Below the pieces are notes generated by a model. That model saw only the letters and a program-made list of their open reading frames with translations. It did not search any database and was not told the origin of the DNA. Positions 26,883-35,681 of a DNA stretch of 64,000 nt are shown piece after piece; the first letter of the stretch is position 1; each line of letters opens with the position of its first letter. The DNA is from Adhaeribacter terrigena (lineage in GTDB: Bacteria; Bacteroidota; Bacteroidia; Cytophagales; Hymenobacteraceae), in NCBI RefSeq assembly GCF_016623615.1, contig NZ_JAEHFX010000011.1, forward strand, positions 1-64,000, in the 5' to 3' direction. Position numbers and translations under genes: made by a program.

Positions 26883-28430
26883 ATGAAAATAAAATTACGT
26901 TATCCTGCGCTTGCACTTATTATAGTCAGTTCAGTCGGGAATTCCCTTTTTGCTCAGACAACCCGTACTGAAAAAGATCTGTTGGGAGAGAAACAAATTC
27001 CGGCAGATGCTTATTATGGCGTACAAACTGCCCGGGCACTCGAAAATTTCCAGGTAAGCGGCGTTCCGACCAGTTTCTACCCGGATTATGTAAAGGCTTA
27101 CGCAATGGTTAAACTGGCGGCGGCCCGCGCCAATGCCGAAGATGGCAGGCTGAAGCCGGAAAAACTCGCGGCCATAGAAAAAGCATGCCTGGCTGTGATG
27201 GATGGAAAATACCACGAACATTTTTTGGTAGATCTGTATCAAGGGGGCGCCGGAACTTCGGCCAATATGAATGCCAATGAAGTACTAGCCAACATTGCCC
27301 TCGAAATGAGCGGCCATAAAAAAGGGGAATACCAGTTTATTGAGCCGCACGACGACCTGAATATGGGCCAGTCAACCAACGATGTATACCCCACCACGCT
27401 TCACGTAGCCATGCTGCTTCACAACGACAAGGTTGTAAAAGAAGCAAGGGCTTTATCGGCGGCGTTTCATAAAAAAGGCGACGAATTCAAAAACCTGTTA
27501 AAATTAGGCCGCACCGAAGGCCAGGATGCAGTACCCATGACCTTAGGCCAGGAATTTCACGCCTTTGGCTACCAGATAGATGCCGCCATCGATGCCCTGG
27601 TAAAATCGGAGGCTTACCTGTACGAAGAAAATATGGGCGCAACCGCTATTGGTACCGGGATTACTGCCTCGCCGGGTTACGCCGAAAAATGCGCCGTGCA
27701 CCTGGCAAAAATTACCGGTAAACCAATGCATTTAAGTAAAGATCTGGTGGCTGCAACTTCCAGTATGCAGGGCTTTGTAATGTTTTCCGGCGCAATGAAA
27801 AACCTGGCGATAACCCTTTCTAAAATTTCCAGCGATCTGATCTTCCTGGCTTCCGGGCCGCGCACGGGCATTTTCGAGATCAACCTGCCGCCCATTCAGC
27901 CGGGGTCTTCCATTATGCCGGGCAAAGTAAACCCGGTTATGCCGGAACTGATGAACGAAATATGTTTTAAAGCCATCGGCAACGATATGACCGTGACCAT
28001 GGCCTCACAGGACGGTCTGCTGCAGTTAAATGCTTACGAACCTGTGGTAGCAGTTGCAATTATGGAATCGCAGGGTTTGTTCTTTAAAGGTATTCCGTTG
28101 TTCCGGAAGCAATGCATAGAGGGTATTACGGCCAACGAAAAAGTCCTGAAGCATTACATGGAGCGCAGCGTGGGCATCGTAACCGCCCTGAACCCGGTGC
28201 TGGGTTATGACAAAACTACCGAACTGGCCAAAGAAGCTTTACAGTCAGATAAAGGAATTCTGGAACTGATAAAGGAGAAAAACCTGCTTACTGATGCCCA
28301 GATCAAAGAGCTTATGGATCCGGCAAAATTAACGGCCCCAACCCCTATTGCGGGTGCATCAGCCGCTCCTGCCGATAAAAAAGCTTCCGGCGGCAAAAAG
28401 AACAAAAAAGCGAAATCGAAAACAAAATAA
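26883..28430 (+). CDS. aspA: Exported aspartate ammonia-lyase
   Basis: 515 residues. Converts L-aspartate to fumarate and ammonia. The aspartase/fumarase signature GSSIMPGKVNP is at about residues 339-349, with GQSTNDVYPT at about 163-172 and TEGQDAVPM at about 203-211. Unlike the usual cytoplasmic enzyme it begins with a cleavable signal sequence (hydrophobic core LALIIVSSVGNSLF, cleavage after FAQ at residue 25), and it ends in a Lys-rich tail (KKASGGKKNKKAKSK) absent from standard AspA. Followed after 23 bp by an exported asparaginase, so asparagine could become fumarate in the periplasm. Confidence 0.93.
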   Translation: MKIKLRYPALALIIVSSVGNSLFAQTTRTEKDLLGEKQIPADAYYGVQTARALENFQVSGVPTSFYPDYVKAYAMVKLAAARANAEDGRLKPEKLAAIEKACLAVMDGKYHEHFLVDLYQGGAGTSANMNANEVLANIALEMSGHKKGEYQFIEPHDDLNMGQSTNDVYPTTLHVAMLLHNDKVVKEARALSAAFHKKGDEFKNLLKLGRTEGQDAVPMTLGQEFHAFGYQIDAAIDALVKSEAYLYEENMGATAIGTGITASPGYAEKCAVHLAKITGKPMHLSKDLVAATSSMQGFVMFSGAMKNLAITLSKISSDLIFLASGPRTGIFEINLPPIQPGSSIMPGKVNPVMPELMNEICFKAIGNDMTVTMASQDGLLQLNAYEPVVAVAIMESQGLFFKGIPLFRKQCIEGITANEKVLKHYMERSVGIVTALNPVLGYDKTTELAKEALQSDKGILELIKEKNLLTDAQIKELMDPAKLTAPTPIAGASAAPADKKASGGKKNKKAKSKTK

Positions 28431-28453
28431 TCAATCTTAAAGCAATTTGCATT

Positions 28454-29587
28454 ATGAAAAATTTTAACGCCTTTACTATTGCTTTTCTAGCTTGCGCGTT
28501 GCTTTCTGGGAATGCCGTAGCACAAACGAAACCGGTACTGGCTTCGTTTGCCCCGGCTGGCGGAACCAAAACAATAAAATCACCTTCTATAAATAAACCT
28601 GCCCTGCCTAATGTGGTAATTCTGGCAACCGGTGGCACCATTGCCGGTGCTGCAGCCTCCGGTACGCAGGCCGGCTATACTTCCGGACAGGTAACCATCG
28701 ATGCGATGGTAGACGCCGTACCTGATGCCAAAAAACTGGCCAATATTAAAGGGGAACAAATCTCCAACGTGGGTTCTCAGGATATGAGTTTCGAGATTAT
28801 GTTGAAACTGGCCAACCGCATTAACGAACTTACCAAATCCGGCACCGACGGCGTAGTAATTACCCACGGCACCGATACAATGGAGGAAACCGCTTATTTC
28901 CTGAACCTGGTGGTAAAAACCGATAAACCGGTAGTGCTGGTAGGTTCTATGCGTCCAAGTACTGCCATGAGCGCCGACGGCCCGTTAAATCTCTACAACG
29001 CCATTTCGGTAGCCGCCGATCCGGAAGCCAAAAATCACGGCGTAATGCTGGTTATGAACGACTGGATCCATTCGGCGCAAAGCTTTGTAAAAGTAAGCAC
29101 TACTGCCGTTCAAACTTTTATGTCGCCTATGCGGGGTATAATGGGAACTTCCAATTATGGCAAAAATGAATTCTATCGCGTGCCGCACAAAAAATTCGGA
29201 AACAAAAGTGAATTTTCAGTAGATGGAGTAAAAACGTTGCCAAGAGTGGATATCGTTTATGGCTATGTAGATATGGACGGGGAAATGATTGACGCCGCCG
29301 TAAAAAATAAAGCAAAAGGTATTGTAATTGCCGGTCTGGGAAATGGAAATATGACCAAAGCTGCGCTGGAAGCAGTAAAAAGAGCCACCAAAAAAGGTGT
29401 GGTTGTGGTAAGAAGTACCCGCGTTGGAACCGGCGATGTTGGCCGCGATGTGGAAATTAAAGACGCAGAATACGGCACCATTGCCTCTCATGAACTGAAC
29501 CCGCAAAAGTCCAGAATATTGCTAACACTGGCCTTGTTGAAAAACCGTAAACCGGAAGATCTGCAACGTCTCTTTGAGGAATATTAA
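28454..29587 (+). CDS. ansB: Type II L-asparaginase, exported
   Basis: 377 residues. A signal peptide ends near AVAQ (residue 24). Two active-site threonines are in ILATGGTIAG (about 57-66) and THGTDTMEETA (about 137-147); SMRPSTAMSADGPLN follows. These fit periplasmic high-affinity asparaginases, which turn asparagine into aspartate and ammonia. It starts 23 bp after aspA, so the two are surely cotranscribed and act in sequence. Confidence 0.95.
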   Translation: MKNFNAFTIAFLACALLSGNAVAQTKPVLASFAPAGGTKTIKSPSINKPALPNVVILATGGTIAGAAASGTQAGYTSGQVTIDAMVDAVPDAKKLANIKGEQISNVGSQDMSFEIMLKLANRINELTKSGTDGVVITHGTDTMEETAYFLNLVVKTDKPVVLVGSMRPSTAMSADGPLNLYNAISVAADPEAKNHGVMLVMNDWIHSAQSFVKVSTTAVQTFMSPMRGIMGTSNYGKNEFYRVPHKKFGNKSEFSVDGVKTLPRVDIVYGYVDMDGEMIDAAVKNKAKGIVIAGLGNGNMTKAALEAVKRATKKGVVVVRSTRVGTGDVGRDVEIKDAEYGTIASHELNPQKSRILLTLALLKNRKPEDLQRLFEEY

Positions 29588-29613
29588 CGGATCTGGATTC
29601 CCTACTTACCTCT

Positions 29614-29658
29614 ATTGAATTCAGCGCAAACACCAGCAGTTTTTGCGCTGAATTCAAT
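29614..29658. terminator. 17-bp perfect hairpin between ansB and the transporter
   Basis: ATTGAATTCAGCGCAAA (29614-29630) and TTTGCGCTGAATTCAAT (29642-29658) are perfectly complementary around an 11-nt spacer. It lies 27 bp after the ansB stop and probably stops or attenuates transcription, though no long T tract follows. A minus-oriented 29-nt element spans the right arm. Confidence 0.6.
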
Positions 29659-29666
29659 ATCGTTTT
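29638..29666 (-). repeat. 29-nt AAAACG element, minus orientation, CGATA variant
   Basis: On the minus strand AAAACGATA leads and CAAAAACT ends at the exact distance. It lies in the right arm of the 29614 hairpin. Confidence 0.6.
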
Positions 29667-29692
29667 CCGGTGTATTTGCAAAGACCACGATT

Positions 29693-31093
29693 ATGAACAA
29701 GGCAGAAAAAGATACCAAAGAGAAAAAGAAAAGCCGGAAATCCATTATTTACTTTATCGGCTGCCTTGTTTTTTCGCTCGGAATGACCTGGCTTTTGCGG
29801 GAGCCAAACTTTACCGATTCGCAGGTTTACGCGCTGTTTTTGTTGTTCTTCGCCATCAGCCTCTGGATAACCGAAGCCATTCCGCCGTTTGCGGTCGGAC
29901 TTTTTATTTTGGCCTACCTTACTTATACTTTTGGTAATCCACATCTGAATTCCAATCCGGAACCGATAGATAAGTACGTGAATACCTTCTCCAGCAGGGT
30001 TATCTGGCTTTTGCTGGGCGGCTTTTTCCTGGGTGCTGCCATGTCGAAGACCAGGCTGGACATGAAACTGTTAAGGTTTGTGCTGCACCATTCAGGAACC
30101 AACCCCCGGAATATTTTAATAGTACTGATGTTCACAACAATGGTGGCTTCCATGCTGATGTCGGGTACCGCTACTACAGCCATGATCGTGGTGGCTATTA
30201 TGCCGCTTCTGAATACATTGGGAAAATCGGGTATTAGCAAGGCTATGTTGCTTGGCGTTGCAATGGCATCTTCTTTGGGTGGCATGGGCACCATTATCGG
30301 TAGCCCGGCCAATGCAATGACTGTTGGTATTCTGGAAAATGAAGGCGTGAGGGTAAGTTTCCTGAGTTGGATGATTTACGGCCTGCCGGTTGCAATTGTA
30401 CTTACGGCGCTCTGCTGCTGGCTTTTACTTAAAATATTTGTAAAAACAAATGATCCCCTTTCACTTGCTTTTCTGGACAATGATAAAGATAATGAAGAAG
30501 AATCGCCTTTTCAGCAACGCATTGTAATTGGGGTATTGCTGGTAACGATTCTTCTCTGGTTAACTAGTTCCTGGCACGACATTACGGTAGCCGCCGTTTC
30601 GGCAATTCCACTGGTAGTCCTTACGCTTACCCGCGTGCTTACCAGCGCCGATATGAAAGCCTTACCCTGGGATACCCTTTTTTTAGTGGCCGGTGGCCTC
30701 TCGCTCGGAGCTGCGCTGCAATCCACAGAAATTCTGCACCACTATGTGCACCAGTTTAAAGACATAGACATCAACCCCTACGTATTTATTTTGATCTTTG
30801 CGTTAGTCAGCAACATTTTTGCAGGCCTGATGAGCAACGCTGCTTCTACCATGATTTTGGTACCCTTAGGGATGACCTTGCTTGCCGGACTGGAAAAAGA
30901 AGTAGCGCTTAGTATTGCCTTGGCTGCTTCCACGGCAATTTTTTTACCCATTTCAACTACCGCCAACGCCATTGTTTACAGTACAGAATTGCTGGACCAA
31001 AAGGATTTCCGGTTGGTTGGGCTCCTGATCGGAGTGCTGGGGCCAGTTTTGGCTGTCTTATGGGTCTTGTTGGTAGGCGGAAAGCTTTTCTGA
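29693..31093 (+). CDS. Divalent anion:Na+ symporter (SLC13/DASS family)
   Basis: 466 residues from ATG 29693 (a TTG at 29615 would extend into the hairpin). A basic, Lys-rich N-terminus precedes about 11-12 membrane helices. Family marks are WITEAIPPFAVGL near the N-terminus, SGTATTAMIVVAIMPLL and SLGGMGTIIGSPANAM in the first half, and SNAASTMILVPLGM and PISTTANAIVYST in the second. DASS carriers take up fumarate, succinate or malate with sodium. Next to exported aspartase, the most sensible cargo is fumarate. Confidence 0.9.
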   Translation: MNKAEKDTKEKKKSRKSIIYFIGCLVFSLGMTWLLREPNFTDSQVYALFLLFFAISLWITEAIPPFAVGLFILAYLTYTFGNPHLNSNPEPIDKYVNTFSSRVIWLLLGGFFLGAAMSKTRLDMKLLRFVLHHSGTNPRNILIVLMFTTMVASMLMSGTATTAMIVVAIMPLLNTLGKSGISKAMLLGVAMASSLGGMGTIIGSPANAMTVGILENEGVRVSFLSWMIYGLPVAIVLTALCCWLLLKIFVKTNDPLSLAFLDNDKDNEEESPFQQRIVIGVLLVTILLWLTSSWHDITVAAVSAIPLVVLTLTRVLTSADMKALPWDTLFLVAGGLSLGAALQSTEILHHYVHQFKDIDINPYVFILIFALVSNIFAGLMSNAASTMILVPLGMTLLAGLEKEVALSIALAASTAIFLPISTTANAIVYSTELLDQKDFRLVGLLIGVLGPVLAVLWVLLVGGKLF

Positions 31094-31252
31094 GTTATTG
31101 CCATTTCACCTTCGTTTAGTTTCTCTGGCTAATATAAGAGAAAATGGAAATTCCAGTGAGCCATTGAGCAATTTTGGTGCAGATACACTGGCTTTTTGAT
31201 GCTCAGTTCATAGCATTATTAACCTTTATTTTTAGCTTATTAAATTAGCAGA

Positions 31253-32602
31253 TTATAACTGGAACTGAACCCGTGACTGGAAGAATTGTGTGCCGCCTTG
31301 CAGGCCAAAACGGTCGAGCTCACCGTAGCCGTACGTAAATTCGAGTCTAAAATTATCAGTTAGGTGCCAGTTCATCATGGGTGTAATGCGCCAGAATTTT
31401 CCGCCGGAAATTTCCGCATCACTCAGGTCTATGTAAGACAAACGCAACACCGCTTCAAGTGCGCCAAAGCCACCATTAAATAATGGCCGGTCCGGCGAAA
31501 TTCCTTTAAAAAATCCCCCGGCGGTATTGTAAGCCCGTGTTTCGCCGGTTATCATCCAGGTAGCCACAACTTCTCCGCCGTGAAACCGCGGATTCCCTTT
31601 TTCCGGAGAGTCTACATCCTGGAACCAATATTCTGAGCCAAAAAGCCAGGCCCCTTGCCGGTAGTAAATTTCACCGCCGTACATAAACGTTTGGGTGGCC
31701 CGAAACGCTTTCGTATCTACAAAATAGGGGGCTGTCCAGGCTTCCGGCCGCGACCGTAGTTGCAAGGTGTCTTTATCTACATTTCCCTTCCGGAAGTTGG
31801 CTCCCAGGTGAAAAACTTTCCGTTCTTTTTCCGATAGGATTGGCAACCACATCACCCTTAAAACCACCTGGTTGTCGTAAGAGGAAAAGGATTGGTCTTC
31901 GTTGTATTTATCTACAAAATATCCGGCATTCCAGCCAATACGGGGTTTAGGCAGAAAACCCAGATACTTTATGCCATCGCCCAGAATAGGAACGGTAGCA
32001 TCGCTCATGGTAGAGCGTTCCTGGGTCCAGCCGGCGTAACCCACCATTACTTTATTCAGCGAAAAACCTTCCTTGGTCCGGCCAATAAAAAAGCTGCCCC
32101 ACAATTCCGGAACCCCGATCATAATGCCCGTTTCGCGGAATAACCACGAGTTGGTAGGTTCGCTGTACATAATGCCTACTGAATAGGTAATCGGGTGTTT
32201 CATTTTTTCCGGTCCGAATCTGCCCTTAAATACAAACCGGCCGTCGCGGAATTTAACGTCTTCTTCAATATCACCAACCTGCTTTTTGTTTTCGTCGTCC
32301 TGCAAAAAAGTGCCAAAATCGTAAAGCAAACCGCCGCCTACACGCACACTGAAATAAGGCCCTCTGTATTCATTGAATTTCACGAGTTGGCGGCGTGGCG
32401 TTTCCACGTCGGCCAGGTCACCGGCTTCAATTACCCGGACTATTGAAGAATCGGGCGCAACTGCAGTGGTATCCTGGGCAAAAGAAGAAAACGGCAACTG
32501 GAGCATTATAAAAGCCAGGGAAACAATTCTGATTTGTTTTTTACAAAAGCAAGCAGCCTTTGAATAATCAGACAAAACGTATTTAAAAGTTATGTAACGC
32601 AT
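31253..32602 (-). CDS. Porin_O_P (OprP/OprO-like) outer-membrane porin
   Basis: 449 residues. The signal sequence ends near SSFAQ (about residue 42) and the rest forms a beta-barrel ending in FFQSRVQFQL with a terminal Leu. RDGRFVFKGRFGPE, YSVGIMYSEPTNSW and the repeated W/G/Y strands are typical of the Porin_O_P family, which takes up phosphate, polyphosphate or other anions. It is the only minus-strand gene of the acidic amino acid block; its role there is unclear. The start is uncertain; the given one yields a long N-terminus. Confidence 0.82.
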   Translation of the reverse strand: MRYITFKYVLSDYSKAACFCKKQIRIVSLAFIMLQLPFSSFAQDTTAVAPDSSIVRVIEAGDLADVETPRRQLVKFNEYRGPYFSVRVGGGLLYDFGTFLQDDENKKQVGDIEEDVKFRDGRFVFKGRFGPEKMKHPITYSVGIMYSEPTNSWLFRETGIMIGVPELWGSFFIGRTKEGFSLNKVMVGYAGWTQERSTMSDATVPILGDGIKYLGFLPKPRIGWNAGYFVDKYNEDQSFSSYDNQVVLRVMWLPILSEKERKVFHLGANFRKGNVDKDTLQLRSRPEAWTAPYFVDTKAFRATQTFMYGGEIYYRQGAWLFGSEYWFQDVDSPEKGNPRFHGGEVVATWMITGETRAYNTAGGFFKGISPDRPLFNGGFGALEAVLRLSYIDLSDAEISGGKFWRITPMMNWHLTDNFRLEFTYGYGELDRFGLQGGTQFFQSRVQFQL

Positions 32603-33152
32603 GGCTTCGGGATGGCTGTTAAGAATCAGATAGCGTAAGCTTTGCCTAAAATATGCTATGCTTTTAAGGGGAAAAAGTATGTCCGCAGGAAAGCAAAAGC
32701 TCCATAAATTTAACAGTTAATGCCCGTATTTGTTCTGCCTGCTAACCTGTAATAAAGTAACGCCAACTTTAGCCCTTAAGCGCTTTTTCCCATCTGTAAA
32801 AAAACCAGGTTGGGTGCAGCTTAAGCTACGGTTTAAATCCTGGTATCATTTCAGCAATATTTTGATTAATGTGGTAACCGCACTTTTATTAAATATGAGT
32901 GCTTCGCAAGCTGCATTAAAAGGGAGGTTAAGAGTCCCCTTCCCGTATAATTACCTGAAATAAAAATTTTAGCTTCTAGCTATTTATAGTTAAAGAAATA
33001 GGTCGACCTGCATTTAGTAAACCAGGTTTAGTTTCCCTAAAACATTCCTTTACCTTGCTTGTTCTTTTGCTATAAAGCAGTTGGCTTATTCCTGTAAATC
33101 AATTGTATTTTCCCCGAGTTTTTAATCAGCTTTAACTTTAAAGAATAATTGT
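32603..33152. other. Intergenic region, 550 bp
   Basis: Divergent spacer between the Porin_O_P gene and glutaminase. It holds one 29-nt element. A 77-codon frame at 32730-32963 shows no protein-like features and is not called. Promoters for both genes should be here; I could not place them. Confidence 0.5.
32650..32678 (+). repeat. 29-nt AAAACG element, TGCTA variant
   Basis: AATATGCTAT replaces AAAACGCTAT; the TTTT run and AAAAAGT end are intact. It lies 48 bp upstream of the porin start. Confidence 0.65.
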
Positions 33153-34220
33153 ATGAAAAAAAGATATTCAGGCTTCCTGACAACGGTATTAGCCTGCTTC
33201 CTTTTCTGTTTTTCAGGTTTAAGTTTCGAAGCCAATGCCCAGAAAAAGAAATCAAAAACCAAGGACGGCACAACTGCCACCTCCGATAAAGGCAGCATCG
33301 AAGCGGCTCTGAATGAAGCCTATACCAAATACAAAGACCTGAAAGAAGGAAAAAATGCCGACTACATTCCGGAACTTGCCAAAGTACCTTCCGAGCAGTT
33401 TGCCATTGTAATTGTTACCACCGACGGCCAGGTTTTTTCCAAAGGCGACATCGATGCCTTGTTTTCCATCCAGTCGATTTCCAAAGTAATTACGCTTGCC
33501 CGCAATATAGAAGATCATGGCGCCCAGGCAATTCAGGATAAGATCGGCGTAGACCCGACCGGCGAAAAATTCAATTCGGCTGTGATCGTGGAAAATAAAA
33601 AAGGCAAGGAAATAAATCCGCTGGTAAATGCCGGAGCCATTGCTTCAACCAGCATGATCAAAGGCAAAGATTATAATGAAAAATGGAATACCATTATGCA
33701 GGTTCACAACGATTTTGCCGGCAGACAATTAGCCGTGAACGATCCCGTTTATAAAAGCGAAGCGGCCACTAACCAACACAACCAGGCCCTTGCTTCCCTT
33801 ATGAATTCCTTCGAACGGATGTATTTCGATCCGCCCCAATCGGTTGATATTTATACCAAGCAATGCGCGATAAATGTAAACACCAAAGATCTGGCCCAAA
33901 TGGCAGCCACCTTTGCTAACGGCGGAACCAACCCGGTAACGAAGAAAAAAGTGGTTTCCCCGCAAACAGTGGCGCATACCTTGCCGGTTATGGCAACCTG
34001 CGGCCTCTACGACGACTCCGGAATCTGGTTCTATAATGTGGGCCTGCCGGCAAAAAGCGGCGTTGGCGGTGGCATCATTGCAGTAGTTCCGGGCCAGTAT
34101 GGTATTGCTGCCTTTTCACCCAGATTAGATGAAGCCGGCAACAGCGTGCGCGCTCAGAAAGCAATAACTGACATCGTAAACAAGCTGAACCTGAATCCTT
34201 ACCTGGTCCAACCGAAATAA
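33153..34220 (+). CDS. glsA: Exported glutaminase
   Basis: 355 residues. Hydrolyses glutamine to glutamate and ammonia. The serine-dependent (beta-lactamase-fold) active site is visible as FSIQSISKV (Ser-x-x-Lys) at about residues 108-116, followed by NPLVNAGAIAS and the CGLYDDSGIWFY and SGVGGGI stretches. A signal peptide (cleavage near ANAQ, residue 30) is followed at once by a Lys-rich linker (KKKSKTK). Most GlsA enzymes are cytoplasmic, so export is unusual and fits the neighbouring exported aspartase and asparaginase. Confidence 0.93.
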   Translation: MKKRYSGFLTTVLACFLFCFSGLSFEANAQKKKSKTKDGTTATSDKGSIEAALNEAYTKYKDLKEGKNADYIPELAKVPSEQFAIVIVTTDGQVFSKGDIDALFSIQSISKVITLARNIEDHGAQAIQDKIGVDPTGEKFNSAVIVENKKGKEINPLVNAGAIASTSMIKGKDYNEKWNTIMQVHNDFAGRQLAVNDPVYKSEAATNQHNQALASLMNSFERMYFDPPQSVDIYTKQCAINVNTKDLAQMAATFANGGTNPVTKKKVVSPQTVAHTLPVMATCGLYDDSGIWFYNVGLPAKSGVGGGIIAVVPGQYGIAAFSPRLDEAGNSVRAQKAITDIVNKLNLNPYLVQPK

Positions 34221-34241
34221 AAACCGATCATGAGTTCAGGC

Positions 34242-34270
34242 AAAACGGTATCCTTTTCAGGAAAAAAAGT
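34242..34270 (+). repeat. 29-nt AAAACG element overlapping a terminator
   Basis: AAAACGGTAT, TTTT and AAAAAGT in standard spacing. Its last six bases are the start of the terminator stem at 34265. Confidence 0.8.
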
Positions 34271-34304
34271 CCCGGGCATTTCCAGCAAGAAAGCCGGGAC
34301 TTTT
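34265..34304 (+). terminator. Terminator after glutaminase
   Basis: AAAAGTCCCGG pairs with CCGGGACTTTT around an 18-nt loop. Its presence supports a start for the next gene at ATG 34314 rather than 34230. Confidence 0.75.
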
Positions 34305-34313
34305 CTTGTTTTT

Positions 34314-35633
34314 ATGAAGCACGCATTTTCGCTTCTCCTATTAATAACGCTATGGTTTTTACCTGAAAAAGTGCAGGCGCAGGACGACATGAAAGTGGAA
34401 GCCTACGATACCCTGAACATCGAAAAAGAACCCATTCCCACGACCCAGGCCGGAGAATTCAGCCCTGGGCGAGGTTTCGATCTTTACAAAAGCAAGATGG
34501 GCAGCCTGAATATAAGCGTTTATGGTTTGATCCGGTATACCAATCACCTGCCCGCCACGCAATCTTTTACCGACCACCTGGGCAGAGAAAGAAATGTAGA
34601 TACCCGCCACGATATTCAATGGCACCGTACGTTCGTTTGGGCTTCCGGCTTTTTTTATACGCCTAAACTGCGCTATACCATAAGCGTTTGGGGCTTGGCT
34701 TCTACCGGCCAAACACTGGTTTTCGGTAATATGCATTATCAGGTACACAAAGCCTTACGCATTGGGGCAGGAATTGGACCTAACCTGGGAACCAGATCAC
34801 TGCAGGGACCCTGGCCGTATTTTATGGCCACCGACCGGCAAATGGCAGAAGAAGCAGTCCGCCCTGGTTTCACCGGGGGTTTCTGGCTTACCGGCGAACC
34901 CTTACCAAGATTCAATTACTGGCTTTTCCTGGGAAATAACCTTAGCACGCTGGGCATAAACAACACCCAGGAAACCCGCGATCTGACCAAAAGTGCCAGT
35001 ATCTGGTGGATGCCAACCACCGGGGAATTTGGTCCGCGCGGCGGCTTCGGCGATTTTGAGCAACACGAAAAACTGGCAACCCGCTTTGGTGCTTCCTATG
35101 TATATGCCCGCGAAAACCGCTTTAACGATGTTTCCAACCCAACGCCCGCTGAAACCCAGGTCAGGCTTTCCGACGGCGTATATTTGTTCGAAACCGGTTC
35201 CCTGGCAGAAGGCGTAACCATCCGGAATGCGCGTTACCAGATCGGCGCGGTAGACCTGGGTTTAAAATTCAAAGGCTTCCATTTGCAAACTGAATTATAC
35301 CTGCGCAAACTCTCCAACTTTAACGCCACCGGTCCAATTCCGGAATCTGAATCGGAGATCACCGACGATGGTTTTTATGTGCAGGCTTCCTATTCGATCA
35401 TCAAGAAAAAGCTGGATATCTACGGCGCGTATTCCACGATCAGAGACCAGTTCGAACGCAATCCCTGGGAAGTGGCGGGCGGCCTGAGCTTTTTCCCTTC
35501 CGGCACCCGCAGCTGGCGCATAAATCTGCACGTTATCCGGATCGAGAAATCGCCGGCCGGCTCCACTTTTGGCTATTATACGGCCGGCCAAAGCGGTACT
35601 ACGGTTTCTTTAGCTACCGATATTCTGCTGTAA
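34314..35633 (+). CDS. Outer-membrane beta-barrel protein, paralogue 1
   Basis: 439 residues from ATG 34314, which gives a good signal peptide (SLLLITLWFLP, cleavage near VQAQ). The mature protein is a beta-barrel that resembles the product at 36900 throughout: GRGFDLYKSKMGSLNISVYGLIRY corresponds to GMGFRLVTKKEGTLN; both share GPWPYFMA/GNWPHWLR and the LRLSDG segment. The ends (FGYYTAGQSGTTVSLATDILL) are typical barrel strands. Probably a porin-like channel; substrate unknown. A longer start at 34230 crosses the terminator. Confidence 0.75.
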   Translation: MKHAFSLLLLITLWFLPEKVQAQDDMKVEAYDTLNIEKEPIPTTQAGEFSPGRGFDLYKSKMGSLNISVYGLIRYTNHLPATQSFTDHLGRERNVDTRHDIQWHRTFVWASGFFYTPKLRYTISVWGLASTGQTLVFGNMHYQVHKALRIGAGIGPNLGTRSLQGPWPYFMATDRQMAEEAVRPGFTGGFWLTGEPLPRFNYWLFLGNNLSTLGINNTQETRDLTKSASIWWMPTTGEFGPRGGFGDFEQHEKLATRFGASYVYARENRFNDVSNPTPAETQVRLSDGVYLFETGSLAEGVTIRNARYQIGAVDLGLKFKGFHLQTELYLRKLSNFNATGPIPESESEITDDGFYVQASYSIIKKKLDIYGAYSTIRDQFERNPWEVAGGLSFFPSGTRSWRINLHVIRIEKSPAGSTFGYYTAGQSGTTVSLATDILL

Positions 35634-35681
35634 TAAAGCGGCATTTTTCTGCATCGATTTTCATCCTGGTTTTGCATTACT

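Noticed and set aside
29615-29692. TTG start that extends the dicarboxylate symporter by 26 residues
   Set aside because: The extension would translate the 17-bp hairpin; ATG 29693 gives a normal basic N-terminus.
32730-32963. 77-codon plus-strand frame upstream of glutaminase
   Set aside because: The composition is not protein-like, it overlaps the likely promoter region and no domain is visible.
34230-34313. ATG 34230 as start of the barrel protein
   Set aside because: The added 28 residues cover a 29-nt element and a terminator hairpin; ATG 34314 gives a proper signal peptide.
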